A stretch of 64,000 nucleotides of DNA, taken from positions 140,123 through 204,122 of the forward strand of contig NZ_FOHI01000006.1 of assembly GCF_900111585.1 (NCBI RefSeq), given 5' to 3'. The notes beneath the pieces are model-generated. The model made no database searches, had not been told where the DNA came from, and saw only the letters and a program-made list of their open reading frames with translations. The position numbers were made by a program, and so were the translations under genes. Within the stretch, counting starts at the first letter, position 1. Each line of letters opens with the position of its first letter. Source of the DNA: Nitrosospira multiformis (GTDB lineage Bacteria > Pseudomonadota > Gammaproteobacteria > Burkholderiales > Nitrosomonadaceae). Shown here piece after piece: positions 29,530 through 41,899 of this stretch.

Positions 29530-29957
29530 GTGCGAGTACTGGATTCCCCGTTGTTTTAAGTATTGTAAGACTTTGGGCCGTCGGGAAGGCGCAGGGCGCT
29601 TTTCCGACGGGTTATCAAAGACCGCTGGGGTATTGGCATGGCAGGCGAAGTGGATTCGCCCAGTTTATTGCTCAGTTTGGTGTTGAGTGAGCCATTGTCC
29701 GAGACTTAATCTGCATGGTGAAGGGCCTGTGCCCGGTGTTCTGTGCCGGGCTGCATTTCCCTATTTCCCTGGCTACCCAGCGCAGATGGCGTGCCCAGAA
29801 ACAGGAAAAGATTCCACTCCTGATTTAAGGTCGCCGGTTTCGCGGTGTGAGATCGCGTATGGGGGGAGGGGGTCAGAATCTCGGATCAACCCGAGGTTAA
29901 GACTCCCAAACCAGCATACCACACTTATTGCCGCATTTTAACTGATGGAGAAGTACC
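29530..29957 (+). promoter_or_regulatory. rplJ leader and intercistronic region with several hairpins
   Basis: 428 bp without a gene between L1 and L10. The strongest structure is 29578-29610: CCGTCGG with CCGACGG extended to about 15 bp around an AGG loop, without a T-run, so it is more likely a processing or attenuation site than a terminator. Further hairpins lie at 29644-29660 (GGCGAA/TTCGCC), 29731-29751 (GCCCGG/CCGGGC) and 29880-29895 (CTCGG/CCGAG). The place and size fit the L10 leader, where the L10-L12 complex represses translation in other bacteria. No sure promoter was found. Confidence 0.5.
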
Positions 29958-30482
29958 TTGAGTCTAAATTTAGATGAGAAAAAAGCGGTGGTCGCTGAAG
30001 TCAGCGCGCAAGTAGCCAAAGCGCAGGCCATCATCATCGCGGAGTACCGCGGACTGGGGGTCGGGCATATGACGCAGCTGCGGGCGAAGGCGCGGCAGTC
30101 GGGGATATATTTCCGGGTGCTTAAGAATTCGCTGGCACGCAGAGCGGTTTCGGACACCCCGTTTTCGGGATTGTCCGAGCATATGGTCGGGCCTCTCGCT
30201 TACGGCATCGGCAGCGATCCGGTTGCGGCGGCCAAGGTGCTGCACGAGTTTTCGAAGGGTAACGACAAACTGGTGATCAAGGCTGGGGCCATGGCAAACC
30301 ATGTAATTTCCAGCAGTGAGATTGCCAGTCTGGCCTCTCTGCCAAGCCGCGAGGAGCTTCTTGCCAAGCTGCTGGGCACGATGCAGGCGCCTGTCGCCAA
30401 TTTTGTGCGGACTCTGAATGAAGTTCCCGCACGTTTTGTTCGTGGCCTCGCTGCTGTTCGCGACCAGAAAGAAACCGCTTGA
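29958..30482 (+). CDS. rplJ: 50S ribosomal protein L10
   Basis: 174 residues. Anchors the L12 stalk. [39 protein letters not shown] and the C-terminal L12-binding helix are typical. Start is TTG with GGAG eight bases before it. The long structured leader upstream fits autoregulation by L10-L12. Confidence 0.97.
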   Translation: MSLNLDEKKAVVAEVSAQVAKAQAIIIAEYRGLGVGHMTQLRAKARQSGIYFRVLKNSLARRAVSDTPFSGLSEHMVGPLAYGIGSDPVAAAKVLHEFSKGNDKLVIKAGAMANHVISSSEIASLASLPSREELLAKLLGTMQAPVANFVRTLNEVPARFVRGLAAVRDQKETA

Positions 30483-30560
30483 CCCGGGGCTCAGTCACTG
30501 TGGGTCACTGTGGGACCGATATACCATCATAGTTATTGGATTAATTATCAGGAGAAAATC

Positions 30561-30941
30561 ATGGCTATAGCCAAAGCAGAAATTTTGGATGCGATTGCAA
30601 ATATGACTGTGCTGGAGCTTTCCCAGCTCATCAAGGAAATGGAAGAGAAATTCGGTGTTTCCGCTGCCGCTGCCGCGGTTGTGGCAGCGGCGCCGGCAGC
30701 AGGCGCTGCCGCAGCCCCCGCAGAGGAACAAACTGAATTTACCGTGATGCTGACTGCGGTGGGTGAAAGCAAGGTAAATGTGATCAAGGTGGTGCGTGCC
30801 GTTACCGGCCTTGGCTTGAAAGAAGCAAAAGATCTGGTGGACGGTGCACCCAAGCCAGTCAAGGAAGGTATTGCCAAAGCGGATGCGGAAGCCATCCAGA
30901 AGCAGCTTGCTGAAGCAGGCGCCACTGCTGAAATCAAATAA
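30561..30941 (+). CDS. rplL: 50S ribosomal protein L7/L12
   Basis: 126 residues. Stalk protein that recruits translation GTPases. N-terminal dimer domain ([20 protein letters not shown]), an Ala/Pro hinge, and the C-terminal domain with [26 protein letters not shown] at 30561 follows AGGAG. Confidence 0.98.
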   Translation: MAIAKAEILDAIANMTVLELSQLIKEMEEKFGVSAAAAAVVAAAPAAGAAAAPAEEQTEFTVMLTAVGESKVNVIKVVRAVTGLGLKEAKDLVDGAPKPVKEGIAKADAEAIQKQLAEAGATAEIK

Positions 30942-30959
30942 AAGAAAAACAGTAAAAAA

Positions 30960-31001
30960 AGCCGGCGGCATTACCCCATGCCGCCGGTTCTGGCGTTTTT
31001 T
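30960..31001 (+). terminator. attenuating terminator between rplL and rpoB
   Basis: Stem of 10-12 bp (CCGGCGGCAT with ATGCCGCCGG) and a 6-base loop, followed after a few bases by TTTTTT. A partial terminator at this point, lowering rpoBC relative to L12, is well known in E. coli. Confidence 0.7.
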
Positions 31002-31109
31002 GAATTTTGATGGCGTGTTTTGTGCGGCAGAACACCAAGCGCGCTGGCCAAAACAAGTACTCTGTTCTCTATTTTCTGTCAATCCATCTTCTGATCTTCC
31101 GGAGAGTCC

Positions 31110-34100
31110 ATGAGTTATTCGTTCACCGAGAAAAAACGTATTCGTAAAAGTTTCGCCAAGCGTGCAAGCGTCTTGCCGATTCCCTTTCTTCTCGCTACGC
31201 AAATCGAATCTTACGCTGCTTTCCTGCAAGCCCACGTCGATCCTGACCAACGCGCTCCGGAGGGGTTGCAAGCCGCCTTTCTGTCGATCTTTCCGATCGA
31301 GAGTCATTCCAGGAATGCACGCCTCGATTTCGTCAATTACGTACTCGGTGCGCCTCCTTTCGACGTGAAGGAGTGTCAACAACGTGGCCTTACCTATGCT
31401 TCTCCCCTGCGGGCGAAGGTGCGCTTGACCATTATGGATAAGGAGGCGTCCAAGCCGACCGTCAGGGAAGTGAAGGAGCAGGAGGTTTACATGGGCGAGA
31501 TTCCGCTCATGACGAATACCGGCTCGTTTGTGATTAACGGCACCGAACGCGTAATCGTGTCCCAGTTGCATCGTTCGCCTGGGGTATTTTTCGAGCACGA
31601 TCGCGGTAAAACGCATTCATCCGGTAAATTGCTTTTTTCCGCACGTATCATTCCTTACCGCGGTTCCTGGCTTGATTTTGAGTTTGATCCCAAGGATTAC
31701 CTCTATTTTCGGGTCGACAGGCGTCGCAAAATGCCCATTACCGTGCTGCTGAAGGCCATTGGATATACACCCGAGCAGATCCTGGAGAATTTCTTTTCTT
31801 TTGACTCTTTCTATATATCGCGGAAAAGTATTCTTTTTGAGCTGTTACCGGAGCGTTTGCGGGGTGATACCGCGCGCTTCGATATCCTGTCGAAAAGCGG
31901 CAAGGTTATAGTCCAGAAGGACAAGCGCATTACTGTGAAGCATGTGCGCGAAATGCAGCAAGCGGGTATAGACAGGCTTGAGGTGCCGGAAGATTTCCTG
32001 TTGGGGCGGGTGTTGGGCCACAACGTAGTGGATAAGGAAACGGGAGAAATTCTCGCGCTTGCCAATGATGAAATTACGGAAACCTTGCTTGGTAAGCTGC
32101 GGGATGCCAATGTAGAAGAGATCCGTACGATTTATACCAATGATCTCGATCAGGGCGCATATATATCGCAAACGCTCAAGATAGACGAAACCGCAGATGA
32201 GATGGCCGCGCAGGTTGCGATCTACCGCATGATGCGACCGGGTGAACCTCCTACCGAGGAGGCAGTCAAAGCACTCTTCATCGGATTGTTCTATGCCCCC
32301 GAACGCTATGACCTCTCAGTGGTAGGGCGAATGAAATTCAATCGCAGGGTCGGTAAGACAGAGTTGGATGGGCCGACCACGCTATCCAATGAAGATATCA
32401 TTGCAGTGATCAGGATTCTGGTAGAGCTCCGTAACGGTCGTGGGGAGATTGATGATATCGATCACTTGGGCAATCGCCGCGTACGCTCCGTGGGTGAATT
32501 GGCGGAAAACCAGTTTCGCTCTGGCCTGGTGAGGGTCGAAAGAGCAGTAAAAGAACGTCTGAGTCAGGCCGAATCAGAGAATCTGATGCCGCATGACCTG
32601 ATCAATGCCAAGCCGGTATCTGCGGCGGTGCGTGAGTTCTTCGGTTCCAGTCAGTTATCGCAGTTCATGGACCAGACCAATCCACTCTCTGAAATCACGC
32701 ACAAACGTCGTGTGTCCGCGCTTGGGCCTGGTGGTCTGACGCGCGAGAGGGCGGGGTTTGAGGTCCGTGACGTACACCCGACTCATTATGGGCGGGTATG
32801 TCCGATCGAAACGCCAGAAGGCCCCAACATTGGTTTGATCAACTCGCTGGCGTTATATGCCCAGACCAATGAATACGGCTTTATGGAAACGCCTTATCGC
32901 AAGGTAACAGACGGTTTGGTCACTGACGAGATTCATTTTCTTTCAGCCATTGAGGAGGGGCAATATGTAATTGCCCAGGCAAACGCCGAACTGGATGGAG
33001 ACGGCAGATTCACCAATGACATCGTTTCCTGCCGCCATAAGAACGAGTTTACCCTAGCGACCCCCGACCGGATTGAATATATGGACGTGGCGCCTGCGCA
33101 GATTGTCTCGGTGGCCGCCTCGCTGATTCCCTTCCTGGAGCATGATGACGCCAACCGGGCATTGATGGGTTCCAACATGCAGCGGCAGGCGGTGCCTTGT
33201 CTGCGCGCCGAGAAACCTCTGGTCGGAACGGGAATCGAGCGCGTCGTTGCCGTCGACTCCGGCACCGCGGTAAAAGCGGTGCGGGGCGGCGTCGTGGATT
33301 ATGTTGACGCGAGCCGTATCGTGGTGCGGGTGCACGACATCGAGACGCGTGCGGGTGAAGTGGGCGTAGACATCTACAACCTCACGAAATATACGCGTTC
33401 AAACCAGAATACCAATATCAACCAGCGGCCGCTGGTGAAGGTGGGCGATGTGATCGCGCGCGCAGATGTGGTCGCGGACGGCGCTTCCACCGACAAGGGT
33501 GAGCTTGCGCTGGGGCAGAACATGCTGGTCGCGTTTATGCCGTGGACCGGTTACAACTTCGAAGATTCCATTCTCATTTCCGAGCGTATTGTGGCGGATG
33601 ACCGCTTTACCTCCATTCATATCGAAGAATTGTCGGTGGTAAGCCGCGATACCAAGCTTGGAACCGAAGAAATTACCGGCGATATTTCAAACCTGTCGGA
33701 GGCGCAGCTAGGCCGTCTGGATGCTTCGGGCATTGTGCATATCGGGGCCGAGGTGGAAGCCGGTGACGTGCTGGTGGGCAAAGTGACGCCCAAGGGGGAA
33801 ACCCAGCTTACGCCGGAAGAAAAACTGTTGCGTGCAATTTTTGGCGAGAAAGCTTCCGATGTGAAGGATACTTCCCTGCGAGTGCCATCCGGCATCTCCG
33901 GAACGGTGATCGATGTACAGGTCTTCACCCGGGAAGGTATCGAACGGGACAAGCGTGCGCAGCAAATCATTGACGATGAGCTGAAGCGGTACAAGAAAGA
34001 TCTGGCCGATCAGATGCGGATCGTGGAGGCTGACGCATTTGTCCGGATCGAGCGCCTGCTCATCGGCAAGATTGCCACCGGCGGTCCCAAAAAGCTTGCC

Positions 34101-35183
34101 AAAGGTGCGACCATCACCAAGGAGTATTTGGAAAGCATTGACCCCCACCATTGGTTCGACATACGGCTGGCGGATGAAGGGGCGAGTGTACAGCTCGAAC
34201 AGATCGAAGAGGGCCTGGCGCAAAAACGCAAGGCATTCGATGCGGCCTTCGAGGAGAAGAAAAAGAAGCTCACCCAGGGCGATGAGTTGCCTCCAGGCGT
34301 GCAGAAAATGGTCAAGGTATACGTGGCGGTGAAGCGGCGCCTTCAGCCGGGAGACAAAATGGCCGGCCGTCACGGCAATAAGGGGGTCATTTCGAAGATC
34401 GTGCCAGTGGAGGATATGCCTTATATGGCCGATGGCACCCCCGTGGATGTGGTGCTGAATCCGTTGGGTGTACCGTCACGCATGAATGTGGGGCAGATCC
34501 TAGAGACGCATCTCGGCTGGGCGGCTAAAGGTCTGGGACAGAAGATCGGCGATATGTTGCGCGCAGGCAAGGAGGCCGCCGAGCTGCGAGCCTTTCTTGA
34601 CAAGATATATAACACCAGTGGAAAACCGGAAGATATTACCTCCTTGACCGACGGGGAAATCGCGGATCTGGCAGGAAACCTCCAGGATGGAGTGCCCTTC
34701 GCCACACCGGTATTTGATGGCGCCACGGAGCAGGAAATCAAGGACATGCTTGAACTTGCCGGTTTACCGCGTTCAGGACAGGTGACCCTTCATGATGGTC
34801 GTACCGGGGAGGCCTTCGATCGCCCGGTTACCGTCGGTTACATGCATGTGCTGAAACTGCACCACCTGGTGGACGACAAGATGCACGCCCGTTCAACCGG
34901 TCCCTACAGTCTTGTCACTCAGCAGCCGCTCGGAGGCAAAGCCCAGTTCGGGGGCCAGCGTTTCGGAGAAATGGAGGTGTGGGCGCTCGAAGCGTACGGA
35001 TCCGCCTATACGCTGCAAGAAATGCTGACAGTCAAATCGGATGATGTGAACGGGCGCACGAAAGTATACGAGAGCATTGTGAAGGGCGACCACAAGATCG
35101 ATGCGGGCATGCCGGAATCCTTCAACGTGCTGGTGAAGGAAATCCGGTCGCTGGCCATGGATATCGACCTGGAGCGGCATTAG
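31110..35183 (+). CDS. rpoB: DNA-directed RNA polymerase subunit beta
   Basis: 1357 residues, the usual betaproteobacterial size. All conserved regions are present. The rifampicin pocket reads [16 protein letters not shown] and [12 protein letters not shown], with Thr where E. coli has Asn518; the known resistance positions Asp516, His526 and Ser531 are unchanged. [12 protein letters not shown] and the final [12 protein letters not shown] are standard. It shares a transcript with rpoC 102 bp downstream. Confidence 0.99.
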   Translation: MSYSFTEKKRIRKSFAKRASVLPIPFLLATQIESYAAFLQAHVDPDQRAPEGLQAAFLSIFPIESHSRNARLDFVNYVLGAPPFDVKECQQRGLTYASPLRAKVRLTIMDKEASKPTVREVKEQEVYMGEIPLMTNTGSFVINGTERVIVSQLHRSPGVFFEHDRGKTHSSGKLLFSARIIPYRGSWLDFEFDPKDYLYFRVDRRRKMPITVLLKAIGYTPEQILENFFSFDSFYISRKSILFELLPERLRGDTARFDILSKSGKVIVQKDKRITVKHVREMQQAGIDRLEVPEDFLLGRVLGHNVVDKETGEILALANDEITETLLGKLRDANVEEIRTIYTNDLDQGAYISQTLKIDETADEMAAQVAIYRMMRPGEPPTEEAVKALFIGLFYAPERYDLSVVGRMKFNRRVGKTELDGPTTLSNEDIIAVIRILVELRNGRGEIDDIDHLGNRRVRSVGELAENQFRSGLVRVERAVKERLSQAESENLMPHDLINAKPVSAAVREFFGSSQLSQFMDQTNPLSEITHKRRVSALGPGGLTRERAGFEVRDVHPTHYGRVCPIETPEGPNIGLINSLALYAQTNEYGFMETPYRKVTDGLVTDEIHFLSAIEEGQYVIAQANAELDGDGRFTNDIVSCRHKNEFTLATPDRIEYMDVAPAQIVSVAASLIPFLEHDDANRALMGSNMQRQAVPCLRAEKPLVGTGIERVVAVDSGTAVKAVRGGVVDYVDASRIVVRVHDIETRAGEVGVDIYNLTKYTRSNQNTNINQRPLVKVGDVIARADVVADGASTDKGELALGQNMLVAFMPWTGYNFEDSILISERIVADDRFTSIHIEELSVVSRDTKLGTEEITGDISNLSEAQLGRLDASGIVHIGAEVEAGDVLVGKVTPKGETQLTPEEKLLRAIFGEKASDVKDTSLRVPSGISGTVIDVQVFTREGIERDKRAQQIIDDELKRYKKDLADQMRIVEADAFVRIERLLIGKIATGGPKKLAKGATITKEYLESIDPHHWFDIRLADEGASVQLEQIEEGLAQKRKAFDAAFEEKKKKLTQGDELPPGVQKMVKVYVAVKRRLQPGDKMAGRHGNKGVISKIVPVEDMPYMADGTPVDVVLNPLGVPSRMNVGQILETHLGWAAKGLGQKIGDMLRAGKEAAELRAFLDKIYNTSGKPEDITSLTDGEIADLAGNLQDGVPFATPVFDGATEQEIKDMLELAGLPRSGQVTLHDGRTGEAFDRPVTVGYMHVLKLHHLVDDKMHARSTGPYSLVTQQPLGGKAQFGGQRFGEMEVWALEAYGSAYTLQEMLTVKSDDVNGRTKVYESIVKGDHKIDAGMPESFNVLVKEIRSLAMDIDLERH

Positions 35184-35285
35184 CAATTTTTATTCTGGAG
35201 GTATGAGAATCAGATACCTTTTTGCTGCGTTTGCTTTTTCACCGGATAATTTTTTGCATAGACCCCTGATCAACAGGAGTGACAA

Positions 35286-38200
35286 ATGAAAGCACTGCTT
35301 GATTTATTCAAACAGGTTACCCAGAAAGAAGAGTTCGATTCGATCAAGATCGGTCTGGCTTCTCCCGAGAAAATACGTTCCTGGTCCTATGGTGAGGTGA
35401 AGAAGCCGGAAACCATCAATTATCGTACGTTCAAGCCCGAGCGAGACGGCCTGTTTTGTGCAAAAATCTTTGGTCCCGTAAAGGATTACGAGTGCCTTTG
35501 CGGAAAGTACAAGCGTTTGAAACATCGCGGCGTGATCTGCGAGAAATGTGGTGTCGAGGTCACGTTATCCAAAGTGCGGCGCGAACGCATGGGCCATATC
35601 GAACTGGCCTCCCCTGTGGCGCACATCTGGTTCCTGAAATCATTGCCATCCAGATTGGGGATGGTGCTGGATATGACCTTGCGCGATATAGAGCGGGTGC
35701 TCTATTTCGAGGCGTATGTAGTAACGGATCCGGGGCTGACGCCTCTCCAGCGATGCCAGTTGCTGACGGATGACGATTACCGGGCCAAAACCGAAGAATA
35801 TGGGGATGATTTCCGCGCGAGCATGGGCGCGGAAGGTATTCGTGATCTGTTGAATACCCTGAATATTCGTGTAGAAATCGATGATCTTCGCCGTGAAATG
35901 GGAACGACCGGCTCCGAAACGAAGATGAAGAAGATTTCCAAGCGCCTGAAAGTGTTGGAAGCATTCAGCAAATCCGGCATCAAACCGGAGTGGATGATCC
36001 TGGCCGTGCTGCCCGTACTGCCTCCCGAATTGCGGCCACTGGTGCCACTGGATGGAGGACGTTTTGCAACTTCCGATCTCAACGATTTGTATCGTCGCGT
36101 CATTAACCGCAATAACCGATTGAAACGTTTGCTCGAACTGAAGGCACCGGAAATTATCGTGCGCAACGAGAAGCGCATGCTGCAGGAAGCGGTGGATTCA
36201 CTGCTGGATAACGGCCGTCGCGGCAAAGCCATGACGGGCGCCAACAAACGCCCGCTGAAATCGCTTGCGGATATGATCAAGGGCAAGGGGGGGCGCTTCC
36301 GCCAGAACCTGCTTGGAAAACGCGTGGATTATTCCGGACGGTCGGTCATCGTGGTGGGGCCGCAGCTCAAGCTGCACCAGTGCGGTTTACCCAAGAAAAT
36401 GGCGCTGGAATTATTCAAACCCTTTATCTTCAATAAGCTGGAGATAATGGGTATCGCCAGCACGATAAAGGCTGCGAAACGTGAGGTCGAAAACGAAAGC
36501 CCGATCGTGTGGGACATCCTGGAAGATGTCATTCGCGAGCATCCTGTAATGCTGAACCGGGCGCCGACCCTGCATCGGCTGGGTATTCAAGCGTTTGAGC
36601 CGGTCCTGATAGAAGGCAAGGCTATCCAACTGCATCCGTTGGTATGCGCCGCTTTCAACGCGGACTTTGACGGCGATCAGATGGCAGTCCACGTGCCGCT
36701 TTCGCTGGAAGCGCAAATGGAGTGCCGCACGCTGATGATGTCGACCAACAACGTCTTGTCGCCGGCTAACGGCGAACCCATCATCGTGCCGTCGCAGGAC
36801 ATCGTGCTGGGGCTGTACTACACCACGCGCGAGAGGGTTAATGCGCGGGGCGAGGGCATGTATTTCGCCAATATCAGCGAAGTTTCCCGTGCCTACGAGA
36901 ATCGGGTTATCGAGCTGAATGCCCGAATTTCCGTGAGGATCCCTGAATATGAGCTGGGTGCGGACGGAGAGCGGCGCGAAAAGATCACGCGTTATGAAAC
37001 CACGGTAGGACGCGCATTATTGTCGGAGATTCTCCCTACCGGGCTGCCTTTCCCGCTGATCAACAAGGTACTCAAGAAAAAAGAAATCTCCAAGCTCATC
37101 AATGCAAGCTTCCGTCGCTGTGGCCTGCGCGAAACCGTGATTTTTGCCGATAAGCTGATGTATGCCGGTTTCAGCTATGCCACTCGGGCTGGGATTTCGA
37201 TCTGCCTGGACGATATGCTTACCCCCGCGCAGAAGGATGCGATCATCAGTGCCTCCGAGAAGGAAGTGCAGGAGATCGAACTCCAGTATACGTCCGGTCT
37301 TGTCACCCAAGGTGAACGTTACAACAAGGTTGTGGACATATGGGGCCGCGCAGGCGACCAGGTTGCCAAGGCGATGATGGATCAGCTCGGGGTCGAGCCG
37401 ATCATCGATCCGGAAACTGGAGGCGCTAAAACGGGCGAGTCAGGAAAACCTCTGATTCAGGAATCGTTCAATTCCATCTATATGATGGCGGATTCGGGCG
37501 CTCGCGGTTCTGCTGCCCAGATCCGTCAGTTGGCAGGAATGCGCGGATTGATGGCCAAGCCGGATGGTTCAATCATCGAAACGCCTATCACGGCTAATTT
37601 CCGCGAAGGATTGAACGTTCTGCAGTACTTTATTTCCACTCACGGTGCGCGCAAGGGTCTGGCCGATACGGCGCTGAAGACGGCCAACTCTGGCTATCTT
37701 ACCCGCCGGCTTGTCGATGTGACACAGGATCTGGTCGTAACCCAGGAGGACTGTGGCACCAGCAACGGCGTGGTGATGAAGGCATTGGTCGAAGGTGGCG
37801 AGGTCATCGAAGCGTTGCGCGAACGCATCCTCGGCCGTGTGGTGGCCAATGATATTATCAATCCGGAGCATCAGGCGGTGATTTATCCGGCAGGCATGCT
37901 GCTGGATGAAAATGCAGTGGATGCCATCGAGATGCTGGGTATAGATGAAGTGAAGGTTCGCACTCCGCTTACCTGTGAAACCCGCTATGGTCTGTGTGCC
38001 AAATGTTATGGACGCGATCTGGGGCGCGGTACCCCGGTCAATGTTGGCGAAGCGGTGGGCGTGATCGCCGCTCAGTCGATCGGTGAGCCTGGCACTCAGC
38101 TGACCATGCGCACTTTCCATATCGGCGGGGCGGCTTCCCGAACCGCGGTCGCAAGCCAGGTCGAGAGCAAATCCAACGGTATTGTGCGGTATTCACCAAG

Positions 38201-39515
38201 TATGCGCTATGTGACCAATGCACGTAGCGAACTGATCGCGATTTCCCGCAGCGGCGAAGTCGTGATTCAGGATGATAACGGACGTGAGCGGGAACGGCAC
38301 AAGGCGCCGTACGGTGCGACCTTGCTGATTCGTGACGGAGAAGTCGTGAAAGCGGGGCAGGTACTGGCGGCATGGGATCCGCATACGCGTCCAATCATTA
38401 CTGAATACTCTGGCAAGGTCCGCTTCGAGAACGTGGAAGAAGGCGTGACGGTAGCCAAGCAGATAGATGAGGTTACCGGTTTGTCCACGCTGGTGGTGAT
38501 CGATCCGAAGCGCCGCGGGGTGGTGCAAACGAAGGGATTGCGTCCGGTGGTGAAACTTCTGGATGACGAGGGAAAGGAAGTGCGGCTGGCGGGCAGTAAT
38601 TTGTCGGTTCACATCACCTTCCAGGTAGGTTCCATCATCACTGTTCGGGACGGGCAGCAGGTCAGCGTGGGCGAGGTTCTCGCGCGTATTCCACAGGAAA
38701 GCTCGAAAACGCGGGACATTACGGGCGGTTTGCCTCGCGTTGCGGAATTGTTTGAAGCGCGTTCCCCTAAGGATGCGGGCGTACTGGCAGAAGTCACCGG
38801 AATCGTATCCTTCGGCAAGGATACCAAGGGCAAGCAACGGTTGGTCATCACTGACCTGGATGGGGTGTCGCACGAATATCTCATTCCCAAGGACAAGCAC
38901 GTGACTGCCCATGATGGACAGGTGGTGAACAAGGGAGAAAGCATCGTCGACGGTCCTGCTGATCCACACGATATTCTCCGTCTGCTGGGGGTGGAAGCGC
39001 TGGCGCGCTATATCACCGACGAGGTGCAGGATGTGTACCGCTTGCAGGGCGTCAAGATCAACGATAAGCACATCGAGGTGATAGTACGTCAGATGCTGCG
39101 CCGTGTGCAGATCGTGGATTCCGGCGATACGCGCTTCATTCCGGGTGAACAGGTTGAACGCGCCGAAATGCTTGCGGAAAACGAACAGGTTGAATTGGAG
39201 GACAAGAGGCCGGCAACCTATGAATATATGCTGCTGGGCATCACCAAGGCTTCGCTGTCCACCGACTCGTTCATTTCGGCAGCCTCGTTCCAGGAGACTA
39301 CACGGGTGCTGACCGAAGCGGCTATCATGGGCAAGAAGGATGATCTGCGCGGACTGAAAGAAAACGTTATTGTAGGACGCCTTATTCCCGCAGGTACGGG
39401 TTTGACCTTTCACAATACCCGCAAGAGGCAGCGCCTCATGCTGGATACCGGGGAAGCGCCTCCTTTGAGTGAGGAAGAGACAGGAGAAATTAGAAACAGT
39501 GGATACGCTGTCTGA
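35286..39515 (+). CDS. rpoC: DNA-directed RNA polymerase subunit beta-prime
   Basis: 1409 residues. N-terminal zinc site ([19 protein letters not shown]), the catalytic NADFDGDQM that holds Mg2+, the bridge and trigger helices ([26 protein letters not shown]), the second zinc group (CGTS... [13 protein letters not shown]), and the C-terminal omega-contact region are all complete. AGGAG before the ATG. Confidence 0.99.
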   Translation: MKALLDLFKQVTQKEEFDSIKIGLASPEKIRSWSYGEVKKPETINYRTFKPERDGLFCAKIFGPVKDYECLCGKYKRLKHRGVICEKCGVEVTLSKVRRERMGHIELASPVAHIWFLKSLPSRLGMVLDMTLRDIERVLYFEAYVVTDPGLTPLQRCQLLTDDDYRAKTEEYGDDFRASMGAEGIRDLLNTLNIRVEIDDLRREMGTTGSETKMKKISKRLKVLEAFSKSGIKPEWMILAVLPVLPPELRPLVPLDGGRFATSDLNDLYRRVINRNNRLKRLLELKAPEIIVRNEKRMLQEAVDSLLDNGRRGKAMTGANKRPLKSLADMIKGKGGRFRQNLLGKRVDYSGRSVIVVGPQLKLHQCGLPKKMALELFKPFIFNKLEIMGIASTIKAAKREVENESPIVWDILEDVIREHPVMLNRAPTLHRLGIQAFEPVLIEGKAIQLHPLVCAAFNADFDGDQMAVHVPLSLEAQMECRTLMMSTNNVLSPANGEPIIVPSQDIVLGLYYTTRERVNARGEGMYFANISEVSRAYENRVIELNARISVRIPEYELGADGERREKITRYETTVGRALLSEILPTGLPFPLINKVLKKKEISKLINASFRRCGLRETVIFADKLMYAGFSYATRAGISICLDDMLTPAQKDAIISASEKEVQEIELQYTSGLVTQGERYNKVVDIWGRAGDQVAKAMMDQLGVEPIIDPETGGAKTGESGKPLIQESFNSIYMMADSGARGSAAQIRQLAGMRGLMAKPDGSIIETPITANFREGLNVLQYFISTHGARKGLADTALKTANSGYLTRRLVDVTQDLVVTQEDCGTSNGVVMKALVEGGEVIEALRERILGRVVANDIINPEHQAVIYPAGMLLDENAVDAIEMLGIDEVKVRTPLTCETRYGLCAKCYGRDLGRGTPVNVGEAVGVIAAQSIGEPGTQLTMRTFHIGGAASRTAVASQVESKSNGIVRYSPSMRYVTNARSELIAISRSGEVVIQDDNGRERERHKAPYGATLLIRDGEVVKAGQVLAAWDPHTRPIITEYSGKVRFENVEEGVTVAKQIDEVTGLSTLVVIDPKRRGVVQTKGLRPVVKLLDDEGKEVRLAGSNLSVHITFQVGSIITVRDGQQVSVGEVLARIPQESSKTRDITGGLPRVAELFEARSPKDAGVLAEVTGIVSFGKDTKGKQRLVITDLDGVSHEYLIPKDKHVTAHDGQVVNKGESIVDGPADPHDILRLLGVEALARYITDEVQDVYRLQGVKINDKHIEVIVRQMLRRVQIVDSGDTRFIPGEQVERAEMLAENEQVELEDKRPATYEYMLLGITKASLSTDSFISAASFQETTRVLTEAAIMGKKDDLRGLKENVIVGRLIPAGTGLTFHNTRKRQRLMLDTGEAPPLSEEETGEIRNSGYAV

Positions 39516-39604
39516 AAACAGGCGGGGAAAGGGAAGCTCGCGAGCCTCATCCTGCTCACTGGCAATGTTGGCATTTAGCCTAGGGTGTCTGACGGAATCG
39601 AATC

Positions 39605-41014
39605 ATGCCCATCGATATTAATGCCATCATTGCCGAAACTCGCGGCAAAAACTTCGAGCTTTACGAAGAGCATATAAATCCGGTCTTCGTCAAGGTACTG
39701 CGTACACTTGGATTCAATCGAGCCTGGGTGAGAGGGGAGGGTGCTTATCTCTGGGATGAGACAGGCACGCGCTATCTCGATTTTCTGACCAACTGGGGTG
39801 TTTTCAATTTCGGGCGGCGGCATCCTGCTATCCGTAATGCACTGCAGCAGGTAATGGATTCCGAGTTTCCCGGCTGGGTGGGTTTTGATGCTCCGCCGCT
39901 CGCCGCGGTACTGGCGCGCGAACTGGTAAAACGAATGCCTCCGGGGCTGGATACTGTTTACTTCAGTAACTCCGGTACGGAAGCAATCGAAGCTGCAATC
40001 AAATTTGCACGTGGGTATACAGGCCGGCCCTCTACTGCACATCTCGCCAAGGCATTTCACGGCCTGACCATGGGGTCCTTGTCACTGAACGGGGAAGCAA
40101 GTTTTCGCAGGGGCTTTGAGCCAATGCTTCCTGGCAGTTCAGAAGTGAAAATGGGTGACCTGGCCGCACTGGAAGCGCGTCTGGCAAAGGGCGATGTCGC
40201 GGCCTTCGTCTTTGAGCCGATACAGGGTAAGGGTGTCAATATTGCCAGTGACGAGTACCTGCTGGGTGCACAGGAGTTATGCCGAAAATATGGCACCTTG
40301 ATGGTTTGCGACGAAATTCAATGTGGTATGGGTCGCACTGGGCGTTTTCTGGCCAGTCAATGGGTTCCCGATTTCCGGCCAGATATCGTCTGTCTTTCCA
40401 AGGCGCTTTCCGGAGGCTATATTCCAGTCGGCGCGACGATTACCCGACGTGCCGTCTACGATAGTGTTTACGACAGTCTGCATCGTGCGATCGTTCATGC
40501 ATCCACTTTCGGGATGGGCAATATGGCGATGGTCGCAGCTTTGGCCTCACTCAGCGTTCTGGACGATGAGAAGCTCATGGATCGGGCCATTGTACTCGGG
40601 GAGCGTTTCAGGAAAGGAATCGAGGCGATGGTGCCGCGCTTCGAATTTCTCAAGGGGGTGCGGCAGCGCGGGCTCATGATTGCAATCGAGTTTGGCCAGC
40701 CGGAATCAATGTCGCTACGAGCTGCATGGGCAATGGTCAACAAGATGGATGAAAACCTTTTTGCTCAGGCAATCGTTCTTCCGCTTCTTGACGATCATCA
40801 TATTCTTACCCAGGTAGCAGGTCATGCCATGCCCATTGTCAAAATTCTGCCGCCGCTGAATATCGACGAGAGCGATGTCGACTGGTTCCTCGCCGCGCTC
40901 GAGGATGTCATGATAAAATTGCACAAGTTCCCGGGCCCCGCCTGGGAGGTTTTGAAGAAGCTCGGCAACCATGCGCTGACTGCCAAAAAGCGCGAGGCGC
41001 GAGTAACTGCATGA
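39605..41014 (+). CDS. class III PLP-dependent aminotransferase, HpnO-like
   Basis: 469-residue fold-type I aminotransferase. The pyridoxal-binding site includes NSGTEAIEAAIKFAR, EPIQGKGVN, CDEIQCGMGRTG and the Schiff-base lysine in CLSKALSGGYIPVGA. It is related to acetylornithine and ornithine aminotransferases. The EFGQPES and DHHILTQVAGH-KILPPL end recall the HpnO subgroup that makes aminobacteriohopanetriol in hopanoid synthesis. I base that on memory, so it is a suggestion only. It sits 90 bp after rpoC and 422 bp before rpsL, a place normally empty in proteobacteria. A C-terminal KKREARVTA tail is present. It may be expressed by read-through from rpoBC. Confidence 0.88.
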   Translation: MPIDINAIIAETRGKNFELYEEHINPVFVKVLRTLGFNRAWVRGEGAYLWDETGTRYLDFLTNWGVFNFGRRHPAIRNALQQVMDSEFPGWVGFDAPPLAAVLARELVKRMPPGLDTVYFSNSGTEAIEAAIKFARGYTGRPSTAHLAKAFHGLTMGSLSLNGEASFRRGFEPMLPGSSEVKMGDLAALEARLAKGDVAAFVFEPIQGKGVNIASDEYLLGAQELCRKYGTLMVCDEIQCGMGRTGRFLASQWVPDFRPDIVCLSKALSGGYIPVGATITRRAVYDSVYDSLHRAIVHASTFGMGNMAMVAALASLSVLDDEKLMDRAIVLGERFRKGIEAMVPRFEFLKGVRQRGLMIAIEFGQPESMSLRAAWAMVNKMDENLFAQAIVLPLLDDHHILTQVAGHAMPIVKILPPLNIDESDVDWFLAALEDVMIKLHKFPGPAWEVLKKLGNHALTAKKREARVTA

Positions 41015-41047
41015 GATGCATGGCAGGGACACGAACTGGACTGTTCT

Positions 41048-41266
41048 TTATCGGGTTTCCTTATGTTGAATTCCTGACAGGTTTGCTGTATTCCGCATTT
41101 GATTGAGGTTGTTCAGGAGTTTTACCGCAGCGCAATCCATAGCTACCGCACGGTTGATTTCGACTCGCGGTCCTGTTTTGTAATCTGCTTTTGTTTCAAA
41201 GTCTCTGATGGTTGTCGAGCAGGATTTTTCCGCTTCGCACCATTTCGCCCCTGGTAAAACTGTCAT
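41048..41266 (-). other. doubtful small ORF antisense to the rpsL leader
   Basis: 72 codons reading minus, with three cysteines (WCEAEKSC, DCAAVKLL). The composition looks protein-like, but there is no ribosome-binding site, no recognisable domain and no partner gene. It could be the remnant of a longer exported protein. Confidence 0.2.
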
Positions 41267-41294
41267 TGCTTATTGAAAACAAAAAGGCTTTAGC

Positions 41295-41323
41295 TTGACA
41301 GGGCAAGATAAAGTCCATAGAAT
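41295..41323 (+). promoter_or_regulatory. str operon promoter
   Basis: A perfect TTGACA and TAGAAT with exactly 17 bases between. The predicted transcript starts near 41330, giving a leader of about 105 bases before rpsL. It separates the rpsL-rpsG-fusA-tuf transcript from the aminotransferase. Confidence 0.8.
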
Positions 41324-41435
41324 TCGCAGTTTTTTAGCCGCCGGCGGATCGACAGCGTGAGCGGCTGGACAGGGAAGTAAATTTATATTGGCAGCGGGAC
41401 AGGTGAGTTGTCCTCCCGTTTTTCTGGAAAATAAA

Positions 41436-41813
41436 ATGCCGACAATCAGTCAGTTAGTACGTAAGCCGCGCGCGGCGAAACCTCTGAAAAGCAAAGTTCC
41501 TGCATTGGGAAACAGTCCTCAAAAGCGGGGAGTTTGCACACGGGTTTATACCACCACGCCCAAAAAACCGAATTCGGCTTTGCGCAAGGTGGCGCGTGTC
41601 CGCTTGACTAATGGCTTCGAGGTATCCAGTTATATCGGTGGAGAAGGTCACAATCTTCAGGAACACTCGGTAGTTTTAATTCGGGGCGGTCGTGTCAAGG
41701 ATCTGCCGGGCGTGCGCTACCATACTGTCCGGGGCAGTCTGGATACTGCCGGAGTCAAGGATCGCAAGCAGGGGCGATCGAAATACGGCGCCAAAAAGCC
41801 GAAGTCGGCTTAA
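41436..41813 (+). CDS. rpsL: 30S ribosomal protein S12
   Basis: 125 residues. Decoding-centre protein. [28 protein letters not shown] and [11 protein letters not shown] carry the streptomycin-relevant lysines unchanged, so sensitivity is expected. ATG at 41436 gives the normal N-terminus. Confidence 0.98.
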   Translation: MPTISQLVRKPRAAKPLKSKVPALGNSPQKRGVCTRVYTTTPKKPNSALRKVARVRLTNGFEVSSYIGGEGHNLQEHSVVLIRGGRVKDLPGVRYHTVRGSLDTAGVKDRKQGRSKYGAKKPKSA

Positions 41814-41899
41814 AAACAATTTGAATTCCTGACACAACCAGACGATTGATCGAGATTGCCCCGATAACGTAAGTTGAATAATTACGCCAAGGTTAGAAA

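Noticed and set aside
30495..31616. 373-codon minus-strand ORF opposite rplL and the start of rpoB
   Set aside because: It covers the rplL terminator and two genuine genes; no family features.
38193..39413. 406-codon minus-strand ORF opposite rpoC
   Set aside because: Shadow frame of a complete rpoC; no recognisable motif.
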